From NCBI RefSeq assembly GCF_039535785.1, contig NZ_BAAAXV010000009.1, forward strand, positions 2,852,001 to 2,916,000: 64,000 nt of DNA, written 5' to 3'. Both the position numbers and the translations under genes were made by a program. Shown here one piece after another: positions 18,012 through 26,904 of the stretch (position 1 is the stretch's first letter; every line of letters begins with the position of its first letter). The notes beneath the pieces were generated by a model. The model was not told where the DNA came from. It did no database searches and was given only the letters and a program-made list of their open reading frames with translations. This stretch comes from Nonomuraea helvata (lineage in GTDB: Bacteria > Actinomycetota > Actinomycetes > Streptosporangiales > Streptosporangiaceae).

Positions 18012-19307
18012 GTCGGACTGGCGTCGGCGATCCTGACGGAGAAGACGACCCGTTCCTCCTCGCCTTCGGTGAGCCCCCCACAGCTCGCCGGTGCCGTACC
18101 AGAGTGACAGGTCCTCCGGCCGGTAGGCCCAGCTCGTGTGGGCGCGGATCGTCCAGGTGGAGGCGGCGCCGCTGACGTTCACGGTGGCGAAGCGCCTACT
18201 GGGGTCGGGGCCGGGGTGAGAGCCGGCCGACATGTTGAGATGGAGGACGTTGCCGTCGGCCTGAACACCCTGCACGTCGCTGATGGCGTCGGCCGGGTTC
18301 GCCGGGACGGTGGACACCCAGGCCTGCACGGGGGTGGTGATGAGCCGGTAGTCGCCGTCGGGCGGCGGCTGGAAGCGGTAGCGGACCAGCTTGGTGCCGG
18401 CCAGGGAGGCGGAGGTGCCGCTGGAGCGCTTGTACGTGCCCGCGACCAGGCTCGCGCCGCCGGAGCTGCGGCGGTCGAGTGAGACGAAGTCGAGCAGGAT
18501 GGGGGTGACGTAGTGGCGTACCTCCGGAATGACGTAACGGTAGTCGCCGCCCCCTCCGTCCCGCTGGCGGTAGATCTTGCGGGTGTCGAACACCCGGATC
18601 GTGTGCCGGGTGGAGTCGGGGCCTGAGTAGCCGTTCCAGTTGGAGCTGGAGGTCATGAACAGGTAGGGGCCGTACCACGCCAGGCCGCCGCCGTGTCCGT
18701 AGACGCGTCGCAGCTTGCCCTGGCTGTCCACCCACACGGGCAGGACGTTGCGGTAGCGGCGGTCGTCGAGGTCGACGACCTTCAGGATCACGGAGTTGGT
18801 GCGGTAGTCGGGGGTGTTCGGGTCGGGTGAGTTCAGCCAGGCCCAGCTGGTGATGAGCGCCCTGTGCTCGCTGCCGATCGGGGTGCCGCCGAGCTGGGCC
18901 TCGCCGGAGGTGGCCAGCCCCTGCGGCGCCCAGGGAGAGTGCGGGAGGTCGTCCTTGTCGCCCTGAACGGCGGCGTCCCAGCAGAACCAGGTGCTGACCG
19001 GCACCAGCGGCCGGTACGCCGCCCGGGCCGCGCAGCCGGCGTCTTCGCTGCCCGGCAACGCGGTACGGTCGCTGCCGCTGAGCACGCCGCCCATGCCCAC
19101 CTGCTCGTACTCCGCCGAGAGCGGCACCGTGTAGGGGTCGGATCCGGCGCGCAGAGCGAGGCCCGTCAGGCTCAGCGGCTGGAGCGGCGCCGCGGCGGTC
19201 GTCAGTGCCGCCGCGCCGGTAGGTGACATCACGGGCGCGGCCAGGGCGCATGCGGCTGCCATACGTACGAACCAGGTCAGAGCGGACGTCATCCACTGCT
19301 CGGCCAC
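17994..19307 (-). CDS. Secreted hypothetical protein with probable 3' frameshift
   Basis: 437 residues as read, starting ATG 19307 with a long signal region (residues 1-35, ending TGAAALTT). The mature protein is large and globular, rich in Trp, Tyr and Gly (LPHSPWAPQGLATSGEAQLG, YGHGGGLAWYGPYLFMTSS, VFDTRKIYRQRDG), a style shared with secreted actinobacterial proteins of unknown function. Near 18074-18079 a run of six G residues (coding strand) shifts the frame. Removing one G changes the low-quality Arg-rich tail to GLTEGEEERVVFSVRIADAS followed by PT and a stop at 18008, which reads like a genuine beta-strand ending. The function is unknown; the frameshift may be real or a sequencing error. 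Confidence 0.65.
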   Translation of the reverse strand: MAEQWMTSALTWFVRMAAACALAAPVMSPTGAAALTTAAAPLQPLSLTGLALRAGSDPYTVPLSAEYEQVGMGGVLSGSDRTALPGSEDAGCAARAAYRPLVPVSTWFCWDAAVQGDKDDLPHSPWAPQGLATSGEAQLGGTPIGSEHRALITSWAWLNSPDPNTPDYRTNSVILKVVDLDDRRYRNVLPVWVDSQGKLRRVYGHGGGLAWYGPYLFMTSSSNWNGYSGPDSTRHTIRVFDTRKIYRQRDGGGGDYRYVIPEVRHYVTPILLDFVSLDRRSSGGASLVAGTYKRSSGTSASLAGTKLVRYRFQPPPDGDYRLITTPVQAWVSTVPANPADAISDVQGVQADGNVLHLNMSAGSHPGPDPSRRFATVNVSGAASTWTIRAHTSWAYRPEDLSLWYGTGELWGAHRRRGGTGRLLRQDRRRQSDITVFI

Positions 19308-19410
19308 GAAGGTCTCCCTTGTTCACCCACTAAGATCGACTCATACACCATGCACGTGGACGTGACCATAGGCCGGCTCCAGACCACCCAGAGGACACAG
19401 GTGATCGGCG

Positions 19411-20553
19411 ATGCTCAACGTGGTGGCATGGACCAGGCTGGAGCCGTGGCGGGTCGCCCGCGCCCGCACCGACCGCGACGAGACGGTGATCGTCAAATGG
19501 ACGGGTCCCCACGTCGACGGCAGGCACAGTGAGGCATGGCGGCTGTGCACGGAGGTGGCGGCGCTCAGGTTCCTGTCGGAGGACCTCGGAGCGGACCTGG
19601 CTCCGCGCGTGCTGGCGGAGGACCTGGGAGTCGGCCTGGCTCCGCGCGTGCCGGCGGAGGACCGGCCCGGCGGGCGCATCGTGCTGGAGGAGCTGCCCGG
19701 CGGGCGCATCGTGCTGGAGGACCTCGCGCCTCGGATCGCGCTGGACGGGCTGCTGCGCCGTGACGGCGCCGACGCCCATCTGGAACGGCTGACCGCTGCC
19801 GCCCGCGCTCGCGGCGAGCTCGGGGCGCTCACCGCCGGCCGCGCGGAGCCGTACTACCGGCGCCGGGCCGCGCTCGGGCCGGTTGACGCGGAGGCCGACC
19901 GGCTCGGGCGCGTCGCGCGGCTGCGCGCGGAAGGAGTGCCGCAGGCCGAGGTGCTGGGGGCGCCGGTCACCGGCGCGGTCGAGCACGAACTCGCCTCGGC
20001 GCTGGAGGTGCTGGCCGATCCCGGGCCGTTCCTGGTGCTCAGCAACGGCGACCCGGAGGCCAACAACGTGCTGGTGCACGCCGATGGTCCGCCTGACGCG
20101 CGCCTGATCGACTTCGAGTTCGCGGGCTTCACCCACGCCCTGCACGACGCCGTCTGCCTGTACGTCCCGGGCCCGGCCTGGATGTCGGTGGGCACGCCCG
20201 CAGCGGCTGCTCAGCGGGAGCCGGCCGATGCCTACCGGCGCGCGCTGGCCGCCGGTGTGCCGGAGGCCGAGGACGAGCGGCGCTACGGCACGGCCCTGGC
20301 GGCGGCGTGCGTGGCGTTCGCGCTGGCCCGCCTGTGGCGCCTGTCCGTGCTGGATGCCCGTCCGGCCGGTGACGACAGCCGGGCCCAGCTCGTCGCGGTC
20401 CTGGAGGCCGCCGCCCGCACCGCCGAGGCTTGGCGGGCCCTGCCGCGACTGGCCGGCTGGTGCCGCCGCCTGGCCGACGCCTTACGCCGGCGCTGGCCGG
20501 ACGCCGACGTGGACCTCGCCGCGCCGGCCCCGTACACGCCGCGCCGTTCTTGA
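19411..20553 (+). CDS. APH-like phosphotransferase family protein with internal tandem repeats
   Basis: 380-residue protein with a choline/aminoglycoside-kinase-like fold. The catalytic loop reads FLVLSNGDPEANNVLV, where the usual HGD is NGD, and the Mg-binding segment is ARLIDFEFAGFTHALHD. The N-lobe has the ATP-binding stretch VIVKWTG. Residues about 57-100 contain two recent tandem duplications: a 13-residue unit (EDLGADLAPRVLA / EDLGVGLAPRVPA) and a 10-residue unit (PGGRIVLEEL / PGGRIVLEDL). Replacement of the catalytic-loop His is also seen in some kinases, so activity cannot be excluded. The substrate is unknown; antibiotic modification is not implied. Confidence 0.72.
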   Translation: MLNVVAWTRLEPWRVARARTDRDETVIVKWTGPHVDGRHSEAWRLCTEVAALRFLSEDLGADLAPRVLAEDLGVGLAPRVPAEDRPGGRIVLEELPGGRIVLEDLAPRIALDGLLRRDGADAHLERLTAAARARGELGALTAGRAEPYYRRRAALGPVDAEADRLGRVARLRAEGVPQAEVLGAPVTGAVEHELASALEVLADPGPFLVLSNGDPEANNVLVHADGPPDARLIDFEFAGFTHALHDAVCLYVPGPAWMSVGTPAAAAQREPADAYRRALAAGVPEAEDERRYGTALAAACVAFALARLWRLSVLDARPAGDDSRAQLVAVLEAAARTAEAWRALPRLAGWCRRLADALRRRWPDADVDLAAPAPYTPRRS

Positions 20554-20562
20554 GGGGCACTG

Positions 20563-21177
20563 TCAGGAGAGGCGGCGGTCGTCCATCTCGACCGACAGCA
20601 CCTCCCACGAGGAGAGCAGGCGTGCCAGCTCCCCGTCCGTCGCGCCTGGGAGTCCGTCCGGGCGGAAGTGGACGACCGTGCCTGTGGTGCCGTCGTCGGC
20701 GATCGGCACCAGATCGGTCACGGGGACGCCGTGCTCGTACCGCTGCGTCCATGCCCCGCCCCGGCGGCGGTTGGTGTGGACGAGCCACTCGCTGAGCGCC
20801 GCGACGACGGACATGCCCCGGCGCGGCTGACCGTCGGGAAGCACCTGCGTACCGGGGTGGTCGAAGAACCGCAGGTCCTTCGAGGCCATGATCGGTTTCT
20901 TCACGGCGTGGCCATGCTCGTCGAGGCGGGTGTCGGTGCCCCGCCCGGCATCCGCCACCGACACCGAGCCGTCGGCATGGAGGGTGACGGTGCAGTGCCC
21001 GCCGCCGTCGCTCTCGGCCTCGTCGGCCGCGTACGCGACGACTTCGAGCACCAGGTGGCGAAGACCGCCAGGAGCGAACACGAGCGGGTTCTGACGGATC
21101 TGGGCGAGGTGCTCGAGGTCCACGCCACTTGCCCAGTCATGTGTCGTGTTACGCCACGAAGCCCTTGATGTGCCCAC
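20563..21177 (-). CDS. Orphan GyrB-like GHKL ATPase domain protein
   Basis: 204-residue protein equivalent to only the N-terminal ATPase part of DNA gyrase B. It has LRHLVLEVVAYAADEAE (normally LHHLVYEVVDNSIDEAL), VSVADAGRGTDTRLDEHG (ATP-binding DNGRG-type motif, here DAGRG) and GMSVVAALSEWLVHTNRRRG. The toprim and DNA-gate regions are absent, so it cannot be a topoisomerase subunit by itself. Stand-alone GyrB-like proteins are found in many actinobacteria; their job is not established. The start is uncertain: GTG 21177 is the longest, while GTG 21123 (VDLEHLAQIR) matches where gyrase homology begins. Convergent with the phosphotransferase gene. Confidence 0.7.
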   Translation of the reverse strand: MGTSRASWRNTTHDWASGVDLEHLAQIRQNPLVFAPGGLRHLVLEVVAYAADEAESDGGGHCTVTLHADGSVSVADAGRGTDTRLDEHGHAVKKPIMASKDLRFFDHPGTQVLPDGQPRRGMSVVAALSEWLVHTNRRRGGAWTQRYEHGVPVTDLVPIADDGTTGTVVHFRPDGLPGATDGELARLLSSWEVLSVEMDDRRLS

Positions 21178-21253
21178 CGGAGGAGCTTATGCCAGGGCCA
21201 GCTGGTCGCCGCGGTCGCGATGAGTTTCCGCCCCGCCGTCGGTCAACACAGTC

Positions 21254-21907
21254 ATGACAACCTTCGCTCTGATTCACGGCGGCGGTGGCAGCGCCTTCGA
21301 CTGGCACCTGGTCGAAGCCGAGCTGCGCGCCCAGGGACACGACACGGTCGCGGTGGACCTTCCGATGTCCGACCCGCAGGCGGGGCTCTGGGACTACGCG
21401 GACGCCGTCGTCCAGGCAGTCGACGGCCGCCGGGACCTGGTCGTGGTGGCCCACTCGTGGGGCGGTTTCGTCGGCCCGCTCGTCTGCGCGCGGGCAAAGG
21501 CCGACGCGCTGGTGCTGGTCACCGCCATGATCCCGAGCCCGGGGGAGACGCCGGACGACTGGTGGGAGCGCAGCGGCCGGCCCGCGTCGGACGTCGAGGA
21601 CGAGTACGAGCTCTTCCTGCACGACGTCCCGCGCGAGCTGGGCGAACGGGTGCTGGCCCATGACCGCGCGCTCGCCGAGAAGATGAGCATGGACCGGGCG
21701 GTTCGCGAGCCGTGGCCGCTGGCGGCCTGGCCGGACGTGCCGACGAGGTACGCGCTCTGCCGCGACGACCGCTTCTTCACCCCGGACTTCGTCCGCCGCC
21801 ACGTGAAGGAGCGCCTCGGCATCGTCCCGGACGAGCTGCCCGGCAGCCACATGGCGATGCTGTCGCACCCGCGCGAGCTGGCCGACTACCTGGTCGGCGG
21901 GTCATGA
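21254..21907 (+). CDS. Alpha/beta hydrolase (EstC-like esterase)
   Basis: 217-residue serine hydrolase. The oxyanion region FALIHGGGGSAFDW, the nucleophile elbow VVAHSWGGFVG, an acidic CRDDRFFTPDF and the final His in ELPGSHMAMLSHP give the full catalytic triad in correct order. The small size and short lid match the EstC/hydroxynitrile-lyase-like group that hydrolyse small esters or lactones. ATG 21254 is the first in-frame start giving the family N terminus. No neighbouring pathway identifies the substrate; the LysR gene next door is convergent. Confidence 0.85.
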   Translation: MTTFALIHGGGGSAFDWHLVEAELRAQGHDTVAVDLPMSDPQAGLWDYADAVVQAVDGRRDLVVVAHSWGGFVGPLVCARAKADALVLVTAMIPSPGETPDDWWERSGRPASDVEDEYELFLHDVPRELGERVLAHDRALAEKMSMDRAVREPWPLAAWPDVPTRYALCRDDRFFTPDFVRRHVKERLGIVPDELPGSHMAMLSHPRELADYLVGGS

Positions 21908-21925
21908 CGCGCAGGCGGTACAGGG

Positions 21926-22825
21926 TCAACGATGCGCGGCGGCGGCTTCGCGAAGCAGGCCCAGGAACGCCGACAGCGGCGGATGGCCTTCGGTCGATTC
22001 CTTAACGACGACGAAGATGGAGCGGACCGGAGCGGGCCGGGTGACCGGCACGCAGGTGAACGTGGTGGCCGGCATGGTGCTGAGCGCGAGCCGGGGAACC
22101 ATGGTCACCCCCAGTCCGGTCGCGACGAAGGCGACCGCGGTGGCGTAGTCGTGGGCCTCCACCACGAAGTTGGGGCTGAAGCCGGCCGCGCCGCACGCGT
22201 CGAGCATGGTCTGCCGGCAGACGCTGGTGGGCCACTCGTTGTCGATCCACGGTTCGCCGCGTAGCCTGCCCAGCTCGATGACCTCTTCGGCGGCGAGCGC
22301 GTGCCCCGGCGGCAGGATCGCCAGGAAGGGGTCGTCGAGCAGGTGCACGGCCCGCAGCCCGACCGGCACCTGAACGGTGTCGTCCAGCACCATGATCTCG
22401 GCGTCGGCGGCCTCACCGGTCAGTCCCTTGCCGAGCCGCAGCTCGACTCTGACCTCCGGGAAGCGGCGGTTGAACTCGGCGATGACGGGCGGGATCAGCA
22501 CGGCTCCGGCGGTGGCGAAGTAGCGGACGGTCAGCCGGCGCGTTCTGCCCGCGCGCAGGTCGGCGAGGGCGGTCTCGGCGCGGGCGATCTGGGTCTGGAT
22601 CTGCCCGGCGTGGCTCGCCAGGAGCCGGCCCGCCTCGGTGGGCCGGATGCCGCGGCCGTGGCGCTCCATGAGCACCGTGCCCGTCTCCCGCTGCAGGGCG
22701 GCGATGTGCTGACTGATCGCGGAGGGCGTGTAGCCGAGGTTGGCGGCGGCGGCCTGGATCGAGCCGGTCTCCACGACGGCCCGCAGCACGGCCAGGCGGT
22801 GTACGTCCAGCACGGGGCCGATCAT
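21926..22825 (-). CDS. LysR-family transcriptional regulator
   Basis: About 300 residues. The helix-turn-helix is TGSIQAAAANLGYTPSAISQHIAALQRETG near the N terminus, followed by the PBP-like effector domain (RRLTVRYFATAGAVLIPPVIAEF and FVATGLGVTMVPRLAL). ATG 22825 is used; an in-frame ATG 15 bp upstream is also possible. It is divergently transcribed from a Gfo/Idh/MocA dehydrogenase at 22897, the classical LysR arrangement, so that gene is the probable target and its substrate or product the probable co-inducer (inference). The roughly 70-bp intergenic region is AT-rich and contains the palindrome GAAATTTC. Confidence 0.88.
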   Translation of the reverse strand: MIGPVLDVHRLAVLRAVVETGSIQAAAANLGYTPSAISQHIAALQRETGTVLMERHGRGIRPTEAGRLLASHAGQIQTQIARAETALADLRAGRTRRLTVRYFATAGAVLIPPVIAEFNRRFPEVRVELRLGKGLTGEAADAEIMVLDDTVQVPVGLRAVHLLDDPFLAILPPGHALAAEEVIELGRLRGEPWIDNEWPTSVCRQTMLDACGAAGFSPNFVVEAHDYATAVAFVATGLGVTMVPRLALSTMPATTFTCVPVTRPAPVRSIFVVVKESTEGHPPLSAFLGLLREAAAAHR

Positions 22826-22896
22826 ACAGTCCCACTTCACAATGGTTAAGAAATCATCGCTTGTGCTGAAATTTCCCCATAGTCGAGGATTTGTCC

Positions 22897-23856
22897 ATGG
22901 AAATGGGGAGCAAGATCCGCCTCGGCGTCATCGGCCTGGGCGTGATGGGCGCTGAAATGCTCGACGTCGCGCAGCGACACCCGCGGTTCGAGGTGGTCGT
23001 GGCCGCGGATCCCAGCGAGCAGGCGGTCGAACGGGCGCGGGCGGCCCACCCCGGACCGGCCTATGTCGGTGACCCGGAGGAACTGCTCGCCCGCCACGCG
23101 CTCGACGCCGTCTACATCGCCTCGCCGCCGGCCACGCACGCCCACTACGCGGTACGCGCCATGAAGGCAGGGCTGGCGGTCTTCGCCGAGAAGCCGCTCG
23201 CCGTGGACCTGGCCGAGGGCGAGGAGATGGTGACCGTGGCCGCGGCGACGGGCACGGTGAACGCGCTGAACTTCGTCATGTCCGACCGGGGCGCCGCATT
23301 GGCCGTCGCGGAGGCGCTGCGTACCGGTCAGGCCGGCACCGTGCGCGGGGTCGAGCTGCGGTTCACCTTCCCCGAGTGGCCCCGCTCGTTCCAGGAGAGC
23401 GCCGGGTGGGTGGCCGGGCGGGCGCAGGGCGGGTTCCTGCGCGAGGTGGCCTCGCACTACCTGTTCCTGACCGACCGGCTGCTCGGGCCGCTCTCACCCG
23501 TCCACACCCACGTCACCTACGGCGCAGCCGCGGAGGACACCGCCCACGGCCTGTTCCTGGCGGGCGACGTGCCCGTCACCCTCTCCGGCCACGTCGCCGC
23601 GGGTCCGGAGACGTACGAGTGGACCCTGTACGGATCCGACCGGTCGTACCGGATCACCGACTGGTCGCGCCTCTGGCACGGCGACCACCGGGACTGGACC
23701 CCGGTGGACCTCGCTGAGCCGCGCGGCAGCGAGCACACCCGGCTCAGCGAGTTCGCCCGCGCGATGCGCGGCGAGGAGACCACCCTGGCCGACTTCGCCG
23801 ACGGCCTGCGAGTCCAGCACCTCGTCGAGCACTTCCACCGCCACAGAACACCCTGA
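22897..23856 (+). CDS. Gfo/Idh/MocA-family oxidoreductase
   Basis: About 319 residues. Rossmann motif RLGVIGLGVMGAEML, then the EKPLAVDLAEGEEM motif and a C-terminal substrate domain with GGFLREVASHYLFLTDRLLG. The typical catalytic Lys of EKP is present. ATG 22897 is preferred because GAGGA lies about 8 bp upstream; TTG 22891 would add two residues. It is divergent from the LysR gene, which likely controls it. It is only distantly similar to the ThuA-coupled paralogue at 10.3 kb, so a different sugar-like substrate is expected. Confidence 0.86.
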   Translation: MEMGSKIRLGVIGLGVMGAEMLDVAQRHPRFEVVVAADPSEQAVERARAAHPGPAYVGDPEELLARHALDAVYIASPPATHAHYAVRAMKAGLAVFAEKPLAVDLAEGEEMVTVAAATGTVNALNFVMSDRGAALAVAEALRTGQAGTVRGVELRFTFPEWPRSFQESAGWVAGRAQGGFLREVASHYLFLTDRLLGPLSPVHTHVTYGAAAEDTAHGLFLAGDVPVTLSGHVAAGPETYEWTLYGSDRSYRITDWSRLWHGDHRDWTPVDLAEPRGSEHTRLSEFARAMRGEETTLADFADGLRVQHLVEHFHRHRTP

Positions 23857-23922
23857 AGCGGGATCGCAGTCCACCCGTGAGAGGATCTCCTGGCGATATG
23901 GCCTGGTTCGAGCGTTGGGGGC

Positions 23923-24498
23923 ATGATGTACGCAATTTCCCTGGGCGAGGACGGCGCGGAGTTGCGTCCGCTGGAGCCGTGGCGGGCCGAGGAGTTTCTG
24001 GCCCACATGGAGCGGGGCCGGGAGTTCATCGGGCAGTACATCAAGGTGCCGGACGCCGTCACGGACGTGGAGTCGAGCCGGTCGTACCTCCAGTCGTACG
24101 CGGACAAGGCCGCTGCGGACACCGGCCGGGTCTACGGCATCTGGGCAGCGGACGGCACGCTGGTGGGCGGGGTGCTGTTCCGGACGATGGATGTCACGCT
24201 CGGCAACGCGGAAGTGGGCTGCTGGCTGGAGCCGGCGGCGGTGGGCAAGGGGCTGGTGACCAGGGCCGCACGTGTGATCATCGACTGGGCCGTCGAGGAG
24301 CGGGGCATCCACCGCGTGGAGTGGCAGGTCGCGGCGGGGAACGCGGCCAGCGTCGCGGTGGCCCAGCGGCTCGGGCTGACGAAAGAGGGCGTGCTGCGGG
24401 AGAGCTACCCCTACCGGGGCAAGCGGCACGACATCGAGATCTGGTCGGTGCTCGCGCCGGAGTGGCGGTCGGCACGCACCCGCGCCCAGGGGTCCTGA
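23923..24498 (+). CDS. GNAT acetyltransferase, RimJ/RimL type
   Basis: 191-residue N-acetyltransferase. The acetyl-CoA pyrophosphate loop is represented by VGCWLEPAAVGKGLVTRAAR, followed by the strand HRVEWQVAAGNAASVAVAQR and the closing RLGLTKEGVLRESYPYRGKR typical of ribosomal-protein Ser/Ala acetyltransferases and their resistance-type relatives. Two adjacent ATG codons (23923 and 23926) are possible starts. It may modify protein N termini or a small molecule; nothing nearby decides. It is convergent with the MFS transporter gene. Confidence 0.85.
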   Translation: MMYAISLGEDGAELRPLEPWRAEEFLAHMERGREFIGQYIKVPDAVTDVESSRSYLQSYADKAAADTGRVYGIWAADGTLVGGVLFRTMDVTLGNAEVGCWLEPAAVGKGLVTRAARVIIDWAVEERGIHRVEWQVAAGNAASVAVAQRLGLTKEGVLRESYPYRGKRHDIEIWSVLAPEWRSARTRAQGS

Positions 24499-24537
24499 CG
24501 ATCATCAGGCGCGCCCAGCGGTCCTGACAGGTCTGTC

Positions 24538-25830
24538 TCAGGCCCGCCTGCGCCACCATGTGACGAGCACCGCGCCGGCCAGGACCACGGCCGCTACGAC
24601 GCGGTAGCCGGCGCTCATCCCGTACGTGGCCATCACCGTGCCCATGACGGCGACCCCGACCGCGCTGCCGAGCTCACGGGTGGCGCTGTTGAGCCCGGAG
24701 CCGAGCCCGGCCCGCTCGCGCGGCAGCGCGGCCATGATCTCGTGCGACAGCACCGGCAGGCAGACCCCCATCGCCGCGCCCATGACCACCAGTCCGGCGG
24801 CGTACACCGGGTACGGCATGGCCGCGTCCGCGAACGACAGCAGCGCCAGCCCCGCCACGATCCCCGCCAGCCCGGCCGGGACGGCGGTGCGGGCGGGCAG
24901 GCGGCCCGAGAGGCGGGACAGGATGATCATGGGAATGGTGAGCGGCACGATCGCCAGGCCGGTGACCAGCGGCGAGAAGCCCTTGACCTCCTGCAGGTAG
25001 CGGGCGTTGACGAAGAACAGCGCGAACAACCCGAAGAACGTCACCGCCACGCCCAACGTCCCCGCCCGCAGGCGCGTCAGCGCGAACAGCCGGGGGTCGA
25101 GCAGCGGCCGCCGCGCGCGGAGCTGGTGCCCGACGAAGACGCAGAACAGCACCACCGCCGCGCCGAACGCCGACAGCACGAGCCCGCTTCCCCACCCGGC
25201 CTCGGGCCCTTCGATGACCCCGGCGAGCAGCGCCACGGACGCGGCCGTGAGCAGCGCCGTCCCCGGCAGGTCGAGCGGGGCCGCCTCCAGGCGGGGCGCA
25301 CGCGGCACCACCACGGCGACCAGCACGGCCAGCACGCCGGCCAGCAGCACCGGCACGCCGAACAGGGCCCGCCACGGCAGGTACTCCATGACCACGCCGC
25401 CGCCCACGTTGCCGATGACCCCGGCGGCGCCGGTGGCGGCGGTCCATGCGGCGACGGCGTGCCCGCGCTCGGCGGCCGGGTAGGCGCCCACCGTCAGCGC
25501 CAGGGAGGCGGGCATGACCATGGCCGCTCCCGCGCCGCTCACCGCCCTGGCGGCGATCAGCGTGCCGACGTCCGGTGCGAGCGCGGCCACCAGGCAGCCG
25601 GCGGCGAACACCCCCATGCCGGCCAGCAGCACCCCCTTGCGGCCGAACCGGTCGCCGGCCGCTCCGGCGGGGATGAGCAGGCAGGCGAAGACGATGACGT
25701 ACGCGTCGACGATCCAGAGGATCTGCGACGGCGACGGGCGCAGGTCGCTTGCGGCGATCGTGGGGATGGCGAGGTTGACGGCGGCGACCAAGGCGACCGC
25801 GAGGACCACGGAGGAGGCCATCACGGCCAT
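24538..25830 (-). CDS. DHA2-type MFS drug exporter
   Basis: Polytopic membrane transporter of about 430 residues with around 14 hydrophobic segments. Motif A is AGDRFGRKGVLLAG, motif C is ALFGVPVLLAGVLAVL and the antiporter stretch ARAVSGAGAAMVMPASL. DHA2-type proteins export drugs or secondary metabolites with proton antiport. ATG 25830 (IMAVMASS) is a conservative start just before TM1; the open frame extends to GTG 25941. The best ribosome binding site, GGAGG at 25886-25890, serves an ATG at 25879 in a different frame, so either the start is downstream or a one-base error exists. It is divergent from the LysR gene at 25992. Confidence 0.82.
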   Translation of the reverse strand: MAVMASSVVLAVALVAAVNLAIPTIAASDLRPSPSQILWIVDAYVIVFACLLIPAGAAGDRFGRKGVLLAGMGVFAAGCLVAALAPDVGTLIAARAVSGAGAAMVMPASLALTVGAYPAAERGHAVAAWTAATGAAGVIGNVGGGVVMEYLPWRALFGVPVLLAGVLAVLVAVVVPRAPRLEAAPLDLPGTALLTAASVALLAGVIEGPEAGWGSGLVLSAFGAAVVLFCVFVGHQLRARRPLLDPRLFALTRLRAGTLGVAVTFFGLFALFFVNARYLQEVKGFSPLVTGLAIVPLTIPMIILSRLSGRLPARTAVPAGLAGIVAGLALLSFADAAMPYPVYAAGLVVMGAAMGVCLPVLSHEIMAALPRERAGLGSGLNSATRELGSAVGVAVMGTVMATYGMSAGYRVVAAVVLAGAVLVTWWRRRA

Positions 25831-25991
25831 GATCCGCGTTTCGGGCCGGATGTCCGGTTTCCAGCATTGGTGCGGGCATGCGAAACCTCCGGTTGGTGGA
25901 GATGGGTGATCTGTCGAGCGGAGGCCTCCCGCGTGATTCACCGTAGACTCGGCCGCGGCCTTACCTCAAATGCATCTTTGGCAGGTGATAT

Positions 25992-26897
25992 ATGCGCCAG
26001 ACGCAACCGAGCCTCGACCTGCTGATCGCTCTGGACGTGCTGCTGGAGGAGTGCAGCGTCTCGGCCGCCGCGCAGCGGCTGCACCTGTCGGAGCCGGCCA
26101 TGAGCCGCACGCTCGGCCGCATCCGCAAGGCGATGGGGGATCCCGTGCTGGTCCGCTCGGGGCGGCAGATGGTGCCCACGCCGCGGGCGCTGGCCGTGCA
26201 GGCGGAGGTGCGGGGGCTGGTGGAGGCGGCGAGGAAGGTGTTCACGCCGCCGGGCCGGCTGGATCCGGCCACGCTGGTACGGCGGTTCGTCATCCTGGCC
26301 TCGGACGCGGTGATCACCGCCATGAGCGTGGCGCTGCTGACGGAGGCGGCCAGGTCGGCTCCGGGGGTCCGCTTCCACTTCATCCCCGAGGGGTACGGCG
26401 ACGCGCAGGCGCTGCGTGACGGGAGCGCGGACCTGGAGGTGACCGTGATCTCGGACCCGGCGCCGGAGACCCGCGTCGAGCCCATCATGGTGGACCGGGC
26501 GGTGGGCGTCGTACGTCCCGGGCACCCGCTGCTCGACGGCCCGGTCACGGCGGAGCGGCTGGCGGCGGCCGAGCACGTGATCGCCTCCCGGCGGGGCCGC
26601 GCGGAGGGCCCCGTGGACGAGATCCTGGCCGGCATGGGGCTGAGGCGCCGCATCGCGGGTTCGGTGCCGACGTTCGAGGCCGCGCTGGCGGTGGTGCGGC
26701 AGTCCGATCTGGTGGGAATGACGCCGGAGCGGCTGACCGGGCCGCTGGTGGAGGCGCTGGGGCTGGTGAGGTTCCCGATCCCGGTCCCGTTGCCGGAGAT
26801 GACGCTGTCGCAGGCGTGGCATCCCCGATACGACGTGGACCCCGCGCACGTGTGGCTGCGGGAGCTGGTGCGCGAGGTCCTCGGCGGCCACGGCTGA
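25992..26897 (+). CDS. LysR-family regulator, NodD/MexT-like
   Basis: 301 residues. The DNA-binding helix is SVSAAAQRLHLSEPAMSRTLGRIR and the effector domain ends AWHPRYDVDPAHVWLRELVR, the conserved C-terminal motif of the NodD/PcpR/MexT-type subgroup. ATG 25992 has a GCAGGTG site upstream. It is divergent from the MFS exporter, strongly suggesting that it controls drug or metabolite efflux through that transporter. It ends 7 bp from the convergent TetR gene. Confidence 0.88.
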   Translation: MRQTQPSLDLLIALDVLLEECSVSAAAQRLHLSEPAMSRTLGRIRKAMGDPVLVRSGRQMVPTPRALAVQAEVRGLVEAARKVFTPPGRLDPATLVRRFVILASDAVITAMSVALLTEAARSAPGVRFHFIPEGYGDAQALRDGSADLEVTVISDPAPETRVEPIMVDRAVGVVRPGHPLLDGPVTAERLAAAEHVIASRRGRAEGPVDEILAGMGLRRRIAGSVPTFEAALAVVRQSDLVGMTPERLTGPLVEALGLVRFPIPVPLPEMTLSQAWHPRYDVDPAHVWLRELVREVLGGHG

Positions 26898-26904
26898 GCA
26901 ACCT

